From Sulfurovum sp. (GTDB taxonomy: Bacteria; Campylobacterota; Campylobacteria; Campylobacterales; Sulfurovaceae), in NCBI GenBank assembly GCA_003978395.1, contig QNZV01000063.1, positions 1 through 42,277 on the forward strand: 42,277 nt of DNA. The letters are read 5' to 3'. This document shows positions 7,976 to 17,300 of the stretch, piece after piece. The notes beneath the pieces are model-generated. The model was not told the DNA's origin. It searched no databases and worked only from the letters and a program-made list of their open reading frames with translations. A program made the translations under genes and the position numbers. Positions within the stretch are counted from its first letter, which is position 1; each line of letters opens with the position of its first letter.

Positions 7976-9421
7976 TTATTCAATATAATGTGTTCCTAAA
8001 CTCTCTTTACGTTTCAACGCAGCTTCTACAATGGCTGAAGCTGTATTAAGTCGAAGTTCTAGAAGTCGACCTATATCTCTATTTTTCATATCATAAATAG
8101 CATTTTTTGCTTTTAATAATCCTTTTTTAGTCCGTATAACACCTATATCATCCCACATAATTCTTCGTAAACGTTGTTTATAGATTTCATCCTTTTCATG
8201 ATGAACTATATTTTTATACTCTTTGTCGAATTTTGGAATTTCAACCTCGTTTTTCTCTTTTTTTAATATATAATCCACTGCTCTTTTAGCAAAAACAACA
8301 CCTTCAAGTAGAGAGTTCGAAGCCAAACGATTTGCTCCATGTACACCTGTACTAGAAGCTTCTCCAATCACATAAAGTCCCTCTATTCCTTCTACACATC
8401 CATTCGTATCACATTTTATTCCACCTACAGCGTAATGAAATGCTGGAGATATTGGTACTCGGTCTTGTGGAAAATTATACCCAATAGCTTCAAAACTTCG
8501 TGTAATATTAGGGAAACGTTTCGAAAACCACTCCGTATCAAACATAGAGAAATCGAGATAAACCTCTTCGCCTGTTTTTCGTTTATGGTCAAAAATAGCA
8601 CGACTTACAATATCCCTACTTGCAAGTTCTCCCCGTTCATCATAATCAAACAAAAAACGTCTTCCATCTTCAGCTACAACATGTGCCCCTTCTCCACGTA
8701 AAGCTTCTGTCAAGAGTAATTTTCGAGCAAAAGGTGTTTTTACAAATACCGTTGGGTGGAACTGCATCATCTCCATATCGGCTAACTCTATTCCTTTTTC
8801 AACACAAATTCCATGAATATCTGCCGAAACAGTTCGTGAATTGGTATTGAATTCGTAAAGTGACCCTACCCCACCAGAGGCAATAATAATATCATCTGCA
8901 AAAATGGTTTTATGTTTATAATTAACCAATGCTTTAACTCCAAAACAACGACCATTTTCAATCAGTAAATCATAAACCAAAGTATTTCGTTGGAGTTGAT
9001 GTCTATTTTGAAGCATCAAAAAATAGTGCATATAACGTCCTGTTGCATCCCCTCCTGCATGAACTATTCGTTCAGTAGAGTGGGCTGCCTCTTTAGTATA
9101 AACAATATTTCCCTCTTCATCAACATCAAATTCCATTCCTTTTTTAATAATATCTTTTGTTGTCTCTAAAGAGGTACGGCTTAGAATCTCTACAGCCTCT
9201 TTATCATTGTGATACGCTCCTGCTTCTAGTGTATCTTTTACATGTGACTCAATATCATTTTCATCTAAAGCTGTAACCATTCCCCCTTGAGCATAAAATG
9301 TATTACACTCCCAAGGAATATCCTTACAAACTACCAAAACTCTCTTCTCTTTTGGAATATTCATTGCCGCATAAAGTCCTGCAACACCTGCACCAATAAT
9401 CAATACATCATATCTCATCAT
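7976..9421 (-). CDS. nadB: L-aspartate oxidase
   Basis: 481 residues. The N-terminal FAD-binding motif is IGAGVAGLYAA (about 8-18). The substrate region includes THE family's EMMQFHPT and LLTEALRGEGA motifs, and the C-terminal flavin motif TGVHGANRLASNSLLEGVVF is present. This set separates NadB from fumarate reductase flavoproteins together with the short C-terminal helical domain. The enzyme oxidises L-aspartate to iminoaspartate, the first step of de novo NAD synthesis with NadA. nadA and nadC are not in the window. AGAGGA precedes the ATG. The gene is monocistronic by context. Confidence 0.93.
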   Translation of the reverse strand: MMRYDVLIIGAGVAGLYAAMNIPKEKRVLVVCKDIPWECNTFYAQGGMVTALDENDIESHVKDTLEAGAYHNDKEAVEILSRTSLETTKDIIKKGMEFDVDEEGNIVYTKEAAHSTERIVHAGGDATGRYMHYFLMLQNRHQLQRNTLVYDLLIENGRCFGVKALVNYKHKTIFADDIIIASGGVGSLYEFNTNSRTVSADIHGICVEKGIELADMEMMQFHPTVFVKTPFARKLLLTEALRGEGAHVVAEDGRRFLFDYDERGELASRDIVSRAIFDHKRKTGEEVYLDFSMFDTEWFSKRFPNITRSFEAIGYNFPQDRVPISPAFHYAVGGIKCDTNGCVEGIEGLYVIGEASSTGVHGANRLASNSLLEGVVFAKRAVDYILKKEKNEVEIPKFDKEYKNIVHHEKDEIYKQRLRRIMWDDIGVIRTKKGLLKAKNAIYDMKNRDIGRLLELRLNTASAIVEAALKRKESLGTHYIE

Positions 9422-9452
9422 TTTCCTCTATATTTCTCATTGTAAATAAAAC

Positions 9453-9464
9453 TGATTATAATCA
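9453..9464. promoter_or_regulatory. 12-bp palindrome containing the probable nadB -10 box
   Basis: TGATTATAATCA is a perfect palindrome and contains TATAAT on the minus strand at 9455-9460, about 34 bases before the nadB ATG. It may be only a promoter; a repressor site is possible but unsupported. Confidence 0.4.
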
Positions 9465-9636
9465 AGATTTATTTAGAGGTATATTATTTGATAAATAAAT
9501 AAAGAACTACTCAGTTAAAAAATAGGTTATAGTAAAATTAGATTAAATATTAAATAGTAAATAGTTATTTTTACAAACAGTTAAGCTTCATTTAGTTACT
9601 ATATTACATACGAGAAATACAATAATGGAGAGTAGT

Positions 9637-10296
9637 ATGGCATTTTTTTCAAAAGACAAAGAGATAAAAAAAGAGATAAAAGAGATAAAACCACAACAAC
9701 AAAAAAAGGCTGAACCTATAAAAGCAACTACAGATACAACTATTTCTAAAAATATTACAATTGAGGGTAATATTTCAGGTACAGATGCAATTACAGTAGA
9801 GGGTATACTTCTTGGAGATATTACGGTAAACAATGTAGTAATTGGAAAAAATGGCTCTGTAAAAGGCTCAATTACAGCCCAAAAAGTAATTATTAATGGA
9901 AAGGTAGATGGGGCTGTAACATGTAATGATTTAGATATTATGCATAACGGTTATGTAACCAATAAAATTCATGCCAATAAAATAATGGTAAGTGGAGAGA
10001 TTTTAGGAGATGTTTTAGCCGAAAGTTCTATTAATGTTACTCCTACAGGAAAAATAAAAACAGACGCATTGATGTCTAAACATGTGACAGTTAATGGTAC
10101 TATTGAAGGTAAAATCTCAGCCTCTGAACTTCTTGCTGTTGGGTCAAATGGATTTGTTAATGGAGAAATTTCAGTTAAAAACATTAGAACAGATGAAGGT
10201 GGACGTGTTATTGGTAGTATGGCAATGTATGAAGCTCCACAAGTTCAAAATAAAAAAGAACCTGAAATGCTTGATGCTACCATTGAAGAAGAATAA
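9637..10296 (+). CDS. Bactofilin family cytoskeletal protein
   Basis: 219 residues from the ATG at 9637 (MAFFSKDKEIKK), which has GGAG six bases upstream. An earlier ATG at 9625 overlaps that binding site and is less likely. After a Lys/Glu/Gln-rich N-terminal tail (1-45) comes a long region of short hydrophobic repeats such as ITVEGILLGDITVNNVVIG, spaced roughly every 17-20 residues, which is the right-handed beta-helix of bactofilins (DUF583). Bactofilins polymerise without nucleotide and help shape the cell; in Helicobacter a bactofilin works with the Csd peptidases in helical shape. A Csd3-like peptidase is encoded further on at 21689-22888. The C-terminal tail is acidic. Confidence 0.88.
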   Translation: MAFFSKDKEIKKEIKEIKPQQQKKAEPIKATTDTTISKNITIEGNISGTDAITVEGILLGDITVNNVVIGKNGSVKGSITAQKVIINGKVDGAVTCNDLDIMHNGYVTNKIHANKIMVSGEILGDVLAESSINVTPTGKIKTDALMSKHVTVNGTIEGKISASELLAVGSNGFVNGEISVKNIRTDEGGRVIGSMAMYEAPQVQNKKEPEMLDATIEEE

Positions 10297-10299
10297 TTT

Positions 10300-10404
10300 T
10301 TATTCTTGTTGGGAAGATTTTTCTTCCCAATAAGGATTTGCTTTATAACCACATCCCAATAACAATAGACAGCAAATAGATGCTATAATTATTTTATGAA
10401 ACAT
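10300..10404 (-). CDS. Small lipoprotein, LptM/YifL-like
   Basis: A 34-codon minus-strand frame encodes MFHKIIIASICCLLLLGC, then GYKANPYWEEKSSQQE. It has a textbook lipoprotein signal: positively charged start, hydrophobic core and a lipobox LLGC with Cys18 as the predicted lipidation site. The stretch GCGYKANPYW resembles LptM/YifL-type small lipoproteins (GCGxKGPLY), which assist the LPS translocon LptD in other Proteobacteria. It is too short for routine gene calling. Its start codon overlaps the opposite-strand start of the DciA-like gene by nine bases. No clear ribosome binding site is visible, which lowers confidence. Confidence 0.65.
   Translation of the reverse strand: MFHKIIIASICCLLLLGCGYKANPYWEEKSSQQE
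10309..10330. terminator. Hairpin downstream of the bactofilin gene
   Basis: Perfect 8-bp stem TTGGGAAG / CTTCCCAA with a 6-base T-rich loop, 13 bases after the bactofilin stop. There is no T-run after it on the plus strand. It also lies within the C-terminal codons of the minus-strand lipoprotein, so the repeat may be partly coding coincidence. Confidence 0.35.
10381..10389 (+). promoter_or_regulatory. Extended -10 promoter of the DciA-like gene and uvrC
   Basis: TGCTATAAT is a perfect extended -10. Transcription would begin near 10396, which is the ATG of the DciA-like gene, so its mRNA may be leaderless. No ribosome binding site is seen before that ATG. Confidence 0.5.
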
Positions 10405-10842
10405 GCCAATACTATTATCTCTCATATTAAATCCCTACCTCAATTTAAAATACTTAAAAGTCACTATTGTTATCAAAAGTTTATCGCCTCTTTATCTCCT
10501 AAGTTTCAAAAAGCTATTGCTTTTATTTATGTTCGAGAGAATACACTTTTTATAGCTCTCTCACATCCTGGATTTAAAATGGAACTAAATTATAATAAAG
10601 ATTCATTAAAAGATGTATTAAATATGTTAACTTACGTGGATAAAAACTGTCAATCCTTAAAAGCTTCCAAGGTAGTACTTTTTAACTCAAAACACCTATC
10701 TATTCTAAAAGAGGAAAAGATACCCAATATGATTACCTATTACAAAGAGCTCTCTTTTGGAAAATTTAAGATAGAGAGTGAAGACAAAGAGTTGATTGAA
10801 GCTTTTGAAAAGATAAGAGACTCTATCGAGAAAAAGCTCTAA
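10396..10842 (+). CDS. DciA-like (DUF721) protein
   Basis: 148 residues. Residues 13-75 show the DUF721 pattern: a short helix ending in LPQF, a helix over the KFIASLSPKFQKAIAF region, then strands around RENTLFIALSHPGFKMELNY and a helix SLKDVLNML. DciA proteins are helicase-loading partners of DnaB in bacteria lacking DnaC-type loaders. The match is by pattern only, so function is tentative. The stop codon overlaps the uvrC ATG by one base (TAATG), indicating co-translation with uvrC. The start lies only 6 bases after a -10 box, suggesting a leaderless message. Confidence 0.5.
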   Translation: MKHANTIISHIKSLPQFKILKSHYCYQKFIASLSPKFQKAIAFIYVRENTLFIALSHPGFKMELNYNKDSLKDVLNMLTYVDKNCQSLKASKVVLFNSKHLSILKEEKIPNMITYYKELSFGKFKIESEDKELIEAFEKIRDSIEKKL

Positions 10843-12638
10843 TGTACAAACAGATATTTCAAACCCTACAACATCTACCCAACCAAGCAGGAGTCTATCA
10901 ATACTTTGATAAAGATAGTAGATTACTCTATGTAGGAAAAGCAAAAAATCTAAAAAATCGTATAAAAAGTTATTGGCGATTTAGCCCAAATTTTCATCCT
11001 AACCCTACTCTAAATCTACGAATTCTCCGTATGTTGTCGCAGTCTGTTCGTATAGAATACATTGTAGTCGAAACAGAAGAAGATGCACTTATTTTAGAAA
11101 ACTCGTTAATTAAACAGCTCAATCCTAAATACAATATATTACTAAGAGATGATAAAACCTATCCCTATATTTATATAGATGAGAATCAAAAGTTTCCACG
11201 CTTTGAGCTAACACGAAAAGTTATAAAAGGTAAAAATATTATCTATTATGGACCATTTCCAAATGGAGGAAAAGTTCTACTCGATGCTCTTTATGAAGTA
11301 TTTCCTTTAGTTCAAAAAAAATCTTGCTTACGTGAAGGAAAAGCGTGTCTTTTTTATCAAATAGAGAAGTGTTTAGCACCTTGCGAGGAAAAAATATCTA
11401 AAGAAGAGTATTTTAATATAGTAAAAAAAGCAAAAGATGCCATTATAAAACGAAAGATTTTAATAGAGGTACTACATAATAAAATGGTAGAACTTGCTAT
11501 GGCTGAACGCTTTGAAGAGGCAGGAAAAGTACGAGATAATATTAAAACCATAGAATCATTAACCATTGGTTCAAACCTTGAATTACTTTCAAAAGAGAAT
11601 ATAGATATTTTTGCTATTGTAAATGGTAAAACAAAAGGTGTAATTGTTAAACTTTTTATGCGTTCAGGCAAGATTATATCCTCCTCTTTTTCTACTTTTA
11701 GAACATCTCATATTTTTGATAGCAATGAAGTATATAAACAAGCTCTATTAGAATTCTATAATCATGAAGCACCTCAAATTGCAAAAACTATTTTAATTGC
11801 TGATGATGTTGAAGACAAAGAAGAGTTGTCTCAACTTTTGAGCCGACGATTCTCTAAAAAAATTAATATTATCTATCCAAAACAGGGAATAAAACTAAAA
11901 CTTATTAATCTTGCACTCAATAATGCCAATGAACTATTAAAGAATAGTCCCAATGAACAAGAAGAGATAGAGAAAAAAATATCTGAACTTTTTGAATTAG
12001 AGACTACTCCTTATAGGGTAGAAAGTTTTGATAATTCACACATGATGGGTACAGCAACAGTAGGAGCAATGGTTGTATGGGAAGAGGGAAAATGGCTAAA
12101 AAAAGCCTACAGGCGATATGAACTAAACACAAAAGATGAATATGGACAGATGAAAGAGATGCTCACACGAAGAATTGAAAGTTTTGCAAAAAACTCTCCA
12201 CCCAACTTATGGATTTTGGATGGTGGAGAGACGCTAAGAAAATTAGCAATAAACCTCTTAGAACAATCAAATATGACTTTGGATGTTATTGCAATAGCAA
12301 AAGAGAAGCTTGATGCAAAAGCCCATAGAGCTAAAGGTTCAGCAAAAGATATTATTTATACAAACAAATCTGTTTTTGAACTCACAACTACAGATAAACG
12401 ACTGCAATGGGTTCAACGCCAACGTGATGAAGCACACCGTTTTGCCATTACTTACCACCAAAATAAAAAGCGTAAAGAGGATATAAAAAATTCTCTTTTA
12501 CAAAAAAAAGGCATTGGTCCTGCTACCATAAAGAAGCTTCTTAACTATTTTGGAACTTTCCAAGCTATAAAAAATGCAACTTATCAAGAGATTTCAGTAG
12601 CTAGCAGTGAAAAAGTTGCTAAAATATTAAAAACATAA
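10842..12638 (+). CDS. uvrC: UvrABC excinuclease subunit C
   Basis: 598 residues, full length. Domain order is a GIY-YIG nuclease (about 14-95, GVYQYFD...LLYVGKA), a Cys-containing region (CLREGKACLFYQIEKCLAPC, about 165-184), a UVR helix pair that binds UvrB (FEEAGKVRDNI, about 217-227), an RNase H-like nuclease (VESFDNSHMMG, about 391-401, then YGQMKEMLTRRI) and a C-terminal helix-hairpin-helix (KKGIGPATIKKLLNYFG, about 560-576). It makes the dual incisions in nucleotide excision repair. It follows the DciA-like gene with a one-base overlap. No terminator is evident in the 172 bases before the next gene. Confidence 0.96.
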   Translation: MYKQIFQTLQHLPNQAGVYQYFDKDSRLLYVGKAKNLKNRIKSYWRFSPNFHPNPTLNLRILRMLSQSVRIEYIVVETEEDALILENSLIKQLNPKYNILLRDDKTYPYIYIDENQKFPRFELTRKVIKGKNIIYYGPFPNGGKVLLDALYEVFPLVQKKSCLREGKACLFYQIEKCLAPCEEKISKEEYFNIVKKAKDAIIKRKILIEVLHNKMVELAMAERFEEAGKVRDNIKTIESLTIGSNLELLSKENIDIFAIVNGKTKGVIVKLFMRSGKIISSSFSTFRTSHIFDSNEVYKQALLEFYNHEAPQIAKTILIADDVEDKEELSQLLSRRFSKKINIIYPKQGIKLKLINLALNNANELLKNSPNEQEEIEKKISELFELETTPYRVESFDNSHMMGTATVGAMVVWEEGKWLKKAYRRYELNTKDEYGQMKEMLTRRIESFAKNSPPNLWILDGGETLRKLAINLLEQSNMTLDVIAIAKEKLDAKAHRAKGSAKDIIYTNKSVFELTTTDKRLQWVQRQRDEAHRFAITYHQNKKRKEDIKNSLLQKKGIGPATIKKLLNYFGTFQAIKNATYQEISVASSEKVAKILKT

Positions 12639-12763
12639 ATTGTTAAAAAAAAACATTTTAAATATACAACAGAACAGTCTTTATTATTTAATACAATTTT
12701 AAACTTGACTTAATATTTTAATTTAAATAAACAAGGTTAGATTAATATATATTTTAGTCTTTT

Positions 12764-12769
12764 TATAAT
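12764..12769 (+). promoter_or_regulatory. Probable -10 box for the PAS/Hpt/kinase cluster
   Basis: TATAAT in the 172-base gap after uvrC, about 42 bases before the GTG start of the PAS gene. It would head the four-gene phosphorelay unit. Confidence 0.4.
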
Positions 12770-12810
12770 AAAGTTATAGATAAGGTTAAGACCCAATACA
12801 AAGGAATGAT

Positions 12811-13218
12811 GTGCATCGACCAATAGCATTAGATGTAGAATATACTTTTACAAAAAATCTAATATATGAAATTAATCTAAAAGGGATTATCACTTATGCT
12901 AATAAATATTTTTGTGAAGTTACAGGTTTTAGGAAATCGGAACTAATAGGAAAAAATCACTCTATATTTAAACATCCTGACGTACCTGATAAAATATACA
13001 ATAACCTTTGGTCAACAAAAAAAGAACTAAAACAGTGGTTTTCTACCTTAAAAAATATGCGTCGAGATGGGATGTTTTTTTGGTCAGATATTCATTGTAC
13101 TGTAAAATATGACAAAGATTCAAATATAATTGGTTTTATTGTTGTACATAAACCAATAACATCAAAGCTAAATATAGAAGAAGAGATTGAGCGATATGCT
13201 CAATATAAAAATAATTAA
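12811..13218 (+). CDS. Stand-alone PAS domain protein
   Basis: 135 residues, GTG start chosen because AAGGA lies five bases upstream and the nearby ATGs are out of frame. Nearly the whole protein is one PAS fold: IYEINLKGIITYANKYFCEV, then TGFRKSELIGKNHSIFKHPDVP, which is the pattern of Aer-type and other redox/energy-taxis PAS domains, then WSDIHCTVKYDKDSNIIGFI. There is no transmembrane or output domain. It overlaps the next gene, so it is part of a signalling operon with an Hpt protein and a hybrid kinase. It may act as a cytoplasmic sensor partner. Any cofactor is unknown. Confidence 0.82.
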   Translation: MHRPIALDVEYTFTKNLIYEINLKGIITYANKYFCEVTGFRKSELIGKNHSIFKHPDVPDKIYNNLWSTKKELKQWFSTLKNMRRDGMFFWSDIHCTVKYDKDSNIIGFIVVHKPITSKLNIEEEIERYAQYKNN

Positions 13219-14383
13219 AGATATAAAAAAGAGTGAGGCAATTATGTATTACGGATACAATGATAACAAACAACTAGTCGTAGCAGACCAAGAATTTATT
13301 AAACTTTTAGACTACAATTCTTTTGATGAACTTATCAAAGAGAATATTATTAACGCGATTAGATTTGAAAAAAACATAATATCTATAGAACAAACCGATC
13401 AAAATATAAACGCAAACTTTAAACGTACACAAATGGAAGGAACATTAAGTAAATTTTACCTTATTGAGTTAGAAAATGTCTCGATTAACAAAGTTGGTCA
13501 AGTAGATAAAGATTTTAAACCAAGTTATAAATCTATCTACTTAGATGTAGAGAAAATCTCTGAGGAGATTGGATTATCGGTCGAGGATTATAAACTCTAT
13601 CTTGATAGTTTTATTGACCAATCTATTATTGATGAAAAACGCCTACTAGAGGGGAATGATAAAGTTATTAAAAATTTATCAAACCTTGCACTAACATTAA
13701 AAATACCACATATTAATATTTTACTTTTAAAAATTCAAAAGCTTTCTCCACGTGAACGAAGACCACTAATAGATAAATATTATACTAAATTGGCTCTACT
13801 TAGTTTGGAAAAACCTGAAAATGAAGAGTTTGAAGATATGTTAGTTGAAGATAATTTAGAAAAGGAGAATAAAGAAGAGGTTTTAAACGCACGTTTTACT
13901 GATTTACTAAAAACTGTACCAACAGAGACAGACAGTAACATAGAAGTAAAAGAAGAAGATTTTCAAGATTTTATCACAGAGGTTCATGCTCCAACAGTTG
14001 TTAAACCTCAAAATAACATTAAAGAGATAGACCTTGAAAATATATCTCCATTACCAATATCATATAGCCCTCAAACAGCTGCTGATGAGTTAAATTTACC
14101 TGTAGTATTAATAGAAGAGTTTGTTGATGATTTTATAGAACAAGCACGACAAGATAAAGACCATTTGCTAACATCATATTATCAAAAAGATATGGATAAC
14201 ATTCATGAACTAGGACATAAGCTAAAAGGTGCTGCAAGCAACTTACGTATCAATGAATTAGCAGATATTTTAGAAGAGATACAATTTTGTACAGAACATT
14301 CAAAACTTGAAGAACTTCTTATCAAATATTGGGGTCATTTCTTATCGTTAGAAGACTATATGAAACAGCTTACTAGAGCATAA
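13196..14383 (+). CDS. Hpt-domain phosphotransfer protein with PAS-like N-terminus
   Basis: 395 residues from the ATG at 13196. A TTG at 13187 and an ATG at 13244 (behind GTGAGG) are alternatives; 13244 would cut into the first predicted strand. The N-terminus (about 10-95) looks PAS-like. The C-terminus (about 295-385) is an Hpt domain with HELGHKLKGAASNL; the phosphoacceptor is His341. A second stretch at about 122-183 resembles this Hpt domain (IGLSVEDYKLYLDSFIDQ against LNLPVVLIEEFVDDFIEQ) but has Asn163 where the His should be. An acidic linker joins them. The gene overlaps the PAS gene and lies 14 bases before the hybrid kinase, so it is the likely relay protein of this cluster. Confidence 0.8.
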   Translation: MLNIKIIKDIKKSEAIMYYGYNDNKQLVVADQEFIKLLDYNSFDELIKENIINAIRFEKNIISIEQTDQNINANFKRTQMEGTLSKFYLIELENVSINKVGQVDKDFKPSYKSIYLDVEKISEEIGLSVEDYKLYLDSFIDQSIIDEKRLLEGNDKVIKNLSNLALTLKIPHINILLLKIQKLSPRERRPLIDKYYTKLALLSLEKPENEEFEDMLVEDNLEKENKEEVLNARFTDLLKTVPTETDSNIEVKEEDFQDFITEVHAPTVVKPQNNIKEIDLENISPLPISYSPQTAADELNLPVVLIEEFVDDFIEQARQDKDHLLTSYYQKDMDNIHELGHKLKGAASNLRINELADILEEIQFCTEHSKLEELLIKYWGHFLSLEDYMKQLTRA

Positions 14384-14397
14384 AAGAAAGGATTACA

Positions 14398-17300
14398 GTG
14401 CAACTTTACAATAGAATACGACTTATTAGTACCCTCCCACTACTATTGCTTTTTTTTATAGCAAGCTACTTTATATATAGCTCTTATACAAATATAGAAA
14501 AAAGTAATCTCTTATCAAAAACCATTACAAAAAATAGGGAACTCCATAATCTTATATCAGGAATTGAAAAGGAGAGAGGATTATCTGCTATTGCAATTGC
14601 TACAAATAGAGCAGATAACATTATGTTAGCAAAACAGATAGCTAACAATGATTTAGTTATTAATAATATAAAAAGCTCCTTATCTAAAGAAGAGATTGCT
14701 AGTTTATCAAACAAAATATCTGCTATTCGTCTAAAACTACCGAAGAAGAGTAACTTTAGAGAAACTTTTCATGACAAATATAATGATACTATCTTAGCAC
14801 CTTTAGAAAAAAAATTAAGTAGTTATAATATTCCTATAAATACAGATATTGAAGCACTTCAAAACTCTTTAAAACAGCTCTATTCTGATAGTAAAAATAG
14901 TAGTTTAGAGAGAGATTATCTAAGCTATTTTATTGCAGGAAAAAAACCACTAAATTTAATAGAACTATCTTTTCTAAACAGTATAAAAAGTCATTTAAGT
15001 AGTTTTCAAAAAGAGCAAATCGAAGATAGTGTTCTTAAAGAGGATTTAGAAGTTTATCTGAATAGACCAGAAGTTAAAAAAGATCTTCAATTAGTAGAAA
15101 TATCCTATATTAAACTTCAAAAGAACTTTAGAAATGGTGCATTTAAGACTTCTGTATTTGTATGGTTGAAACAAGCTAACAAAAAATTAGAACACCTCAA
15201 TATACTACAAAATAAGTTTGAAACAAGAGTTCAAGAGAAAATTAAAGAGTATCAAACAACACAATATATTATTTTAGCTATTGCAAGTTTTATTATTTTA
15301 CTTACTATTATTCTAGCTATTATTGGAACAATTACTCGAAAAGAACTTAGTAGTAATATGAAGGATCTAGAAGAGATTCTAAATAATGCTGTTCAAGAAG
15401 CAGATACACACTTTGAATCTTCTAATCTTTCTGCAATAAAAGATATTGACCTTCATAACAGTAAGGGGATGAAAGAGGCGTATAAATTTATTGAACTACT
15501 TATTGAAAATGCAAAAGCAGATAAAATTGAAGCCTTAGAAGCAAATGAATCAAAATCACTATTTTTAGCAAATATGTCTCATGAAATCAGAACCCCTCTC
15601 AATGGTATTGTTGGCTTTACAGAACTTTTAAAAAGTACTGAGTTAAATAGTGAGCAGATAGAGTTTACCAATATTATTGAGAAAAGTTCAGAAAATTTAC
15701 TTGCTATTATTAATAATATTTTGGACCTTTCAAAAATAGAGAGTAATAAGACAGAGCTTGATATGATTATTTTTGATCCTATTGTTGAGTTTGAGAATGC
15801 TATAGAGACTTATGGTGTTCGTGCTTCAGAAAAAAATATTGAACTCAATTTCTTTTTAGACCCAGCCATCAATAAAAAACTTTTAGGCGATTCTGTCAAA
15901 ATAAAAGAAGTTATTATCAATCTCTTAAGTAATGCAATTAAATTTACTGATCTTGGTGGGAAAATATCCATAGAGATTAAACAGGTATCGAGTATAGATA
16001 ATAAAACTGAAATTTCATTCTCTATTCATGATAATGGTGTAGGAATGACCAAAGAGCAACAACTCAACGTCTTTAATGCCTTTACACAAGCTGATGTTTC
16101 TATTACTAGAAAATATGGTGGCACAGGATTAGGTCTAACTATCTCAACAAAATTCTTAGAACTTATGGATTCCAAGCTTGAACTCGAGAGTCAAAAAGAG
16201 AAGGGAAGTCGTTTCTTCTTTAACATTATATTTGAAGAGGTTCTTGAAAGTACAGAATTAGGAGCAACACCATCATTTGAAGAGATTGAAATTTGTAAAT
16301 TTAACTATGAGCTACCTATGCAACAAGATATTTATCTCTCAAAATATTTAGAATATTATAATGTAATAAGCAAATCTTTCTCGACACCTTCTGATTTAAA
16401 AAGATGTAATGAGAATGAGGAGATCAAGAGTATTTGGATTGATATTGATGACTGTAGCGACGAAATTATTAGAACAATTCGTAAGCTAAAATCAAATAAA
16501 CTTATTTTACTTTCAAGTTTTTCAAATCGAAATAAACTTGAATCACTAGAGATGAGTGTTACTCAAGTTCTTTACAAACCTATTACTCCAACTAAAATTG
16601 TTCAAGGTTTGCAAGCAGTTAGTCAAAAAGGAGAGAGAGAAAAGAACAGAGTTTCTACTCAAACACAAGAGTTCCCATTTCAAGATTTCCAATTTGAAGG
16701 AAAAATATTAGTTGCAGAAGATAACTTTATCAACCAAAAACTTATAAAACAGATTCTTCTGCGATATGGTGTTTCTGTTGAACTTGCAAATAATGGATTA
16801 GAAGCTTTTGAAAAACGTAAAAACAAACAGTATGATTTAATCTTTATGGACATACAGATGCCAGTTATGGATGGTGTTGAAGCAAGTCATGAGATTGTCA
16901 ACTACGAAACAGAAGAAGAGCTAAAACATATTCCAATAGTTGCATTAACAGCCAATGCACTTGATGGAGACCGAGAACGTTTCATATCTGAAGGTTTAAA
17001 TGAGTACATTCCAAAACCTATAGAGACAAATGAGTTACTCTTTATTCTAAAGAAGTTTTTGAAACCAAAAATAAAAATAGAGAAGTCAGTAGGGATTCAA
17101 AAAGAGGAGGAGATAAAAGAAGAGACTCAAAGAGATGAAGCTACTCTTTTATTTGATGAGGAAAAGTATAATGAGAACACAACTATAGATATACTTACAG
17201 AAGAAAAGAGTATAGAGGAAAAAATCATTCTTATTGCAAAAAAGAATCCACTTGAATCAAGAATTCTTTCTAAAGTAATCAATAATATGGGCTACAATAT

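Noticed and set aside
9453..9464. Palindrome before nadB as a specific repressor operator
   Set aside because: The palindrome is explained by a symmetric TATAAT promoter hexamer in AT-rich DNA; no regulator gene or second site supports an operator.
13187..13195. TTG start for the Hpt protein
   Set aside because: An ATG nine bases later gives a normal start and the same fold, so the TTG adds only three residues.
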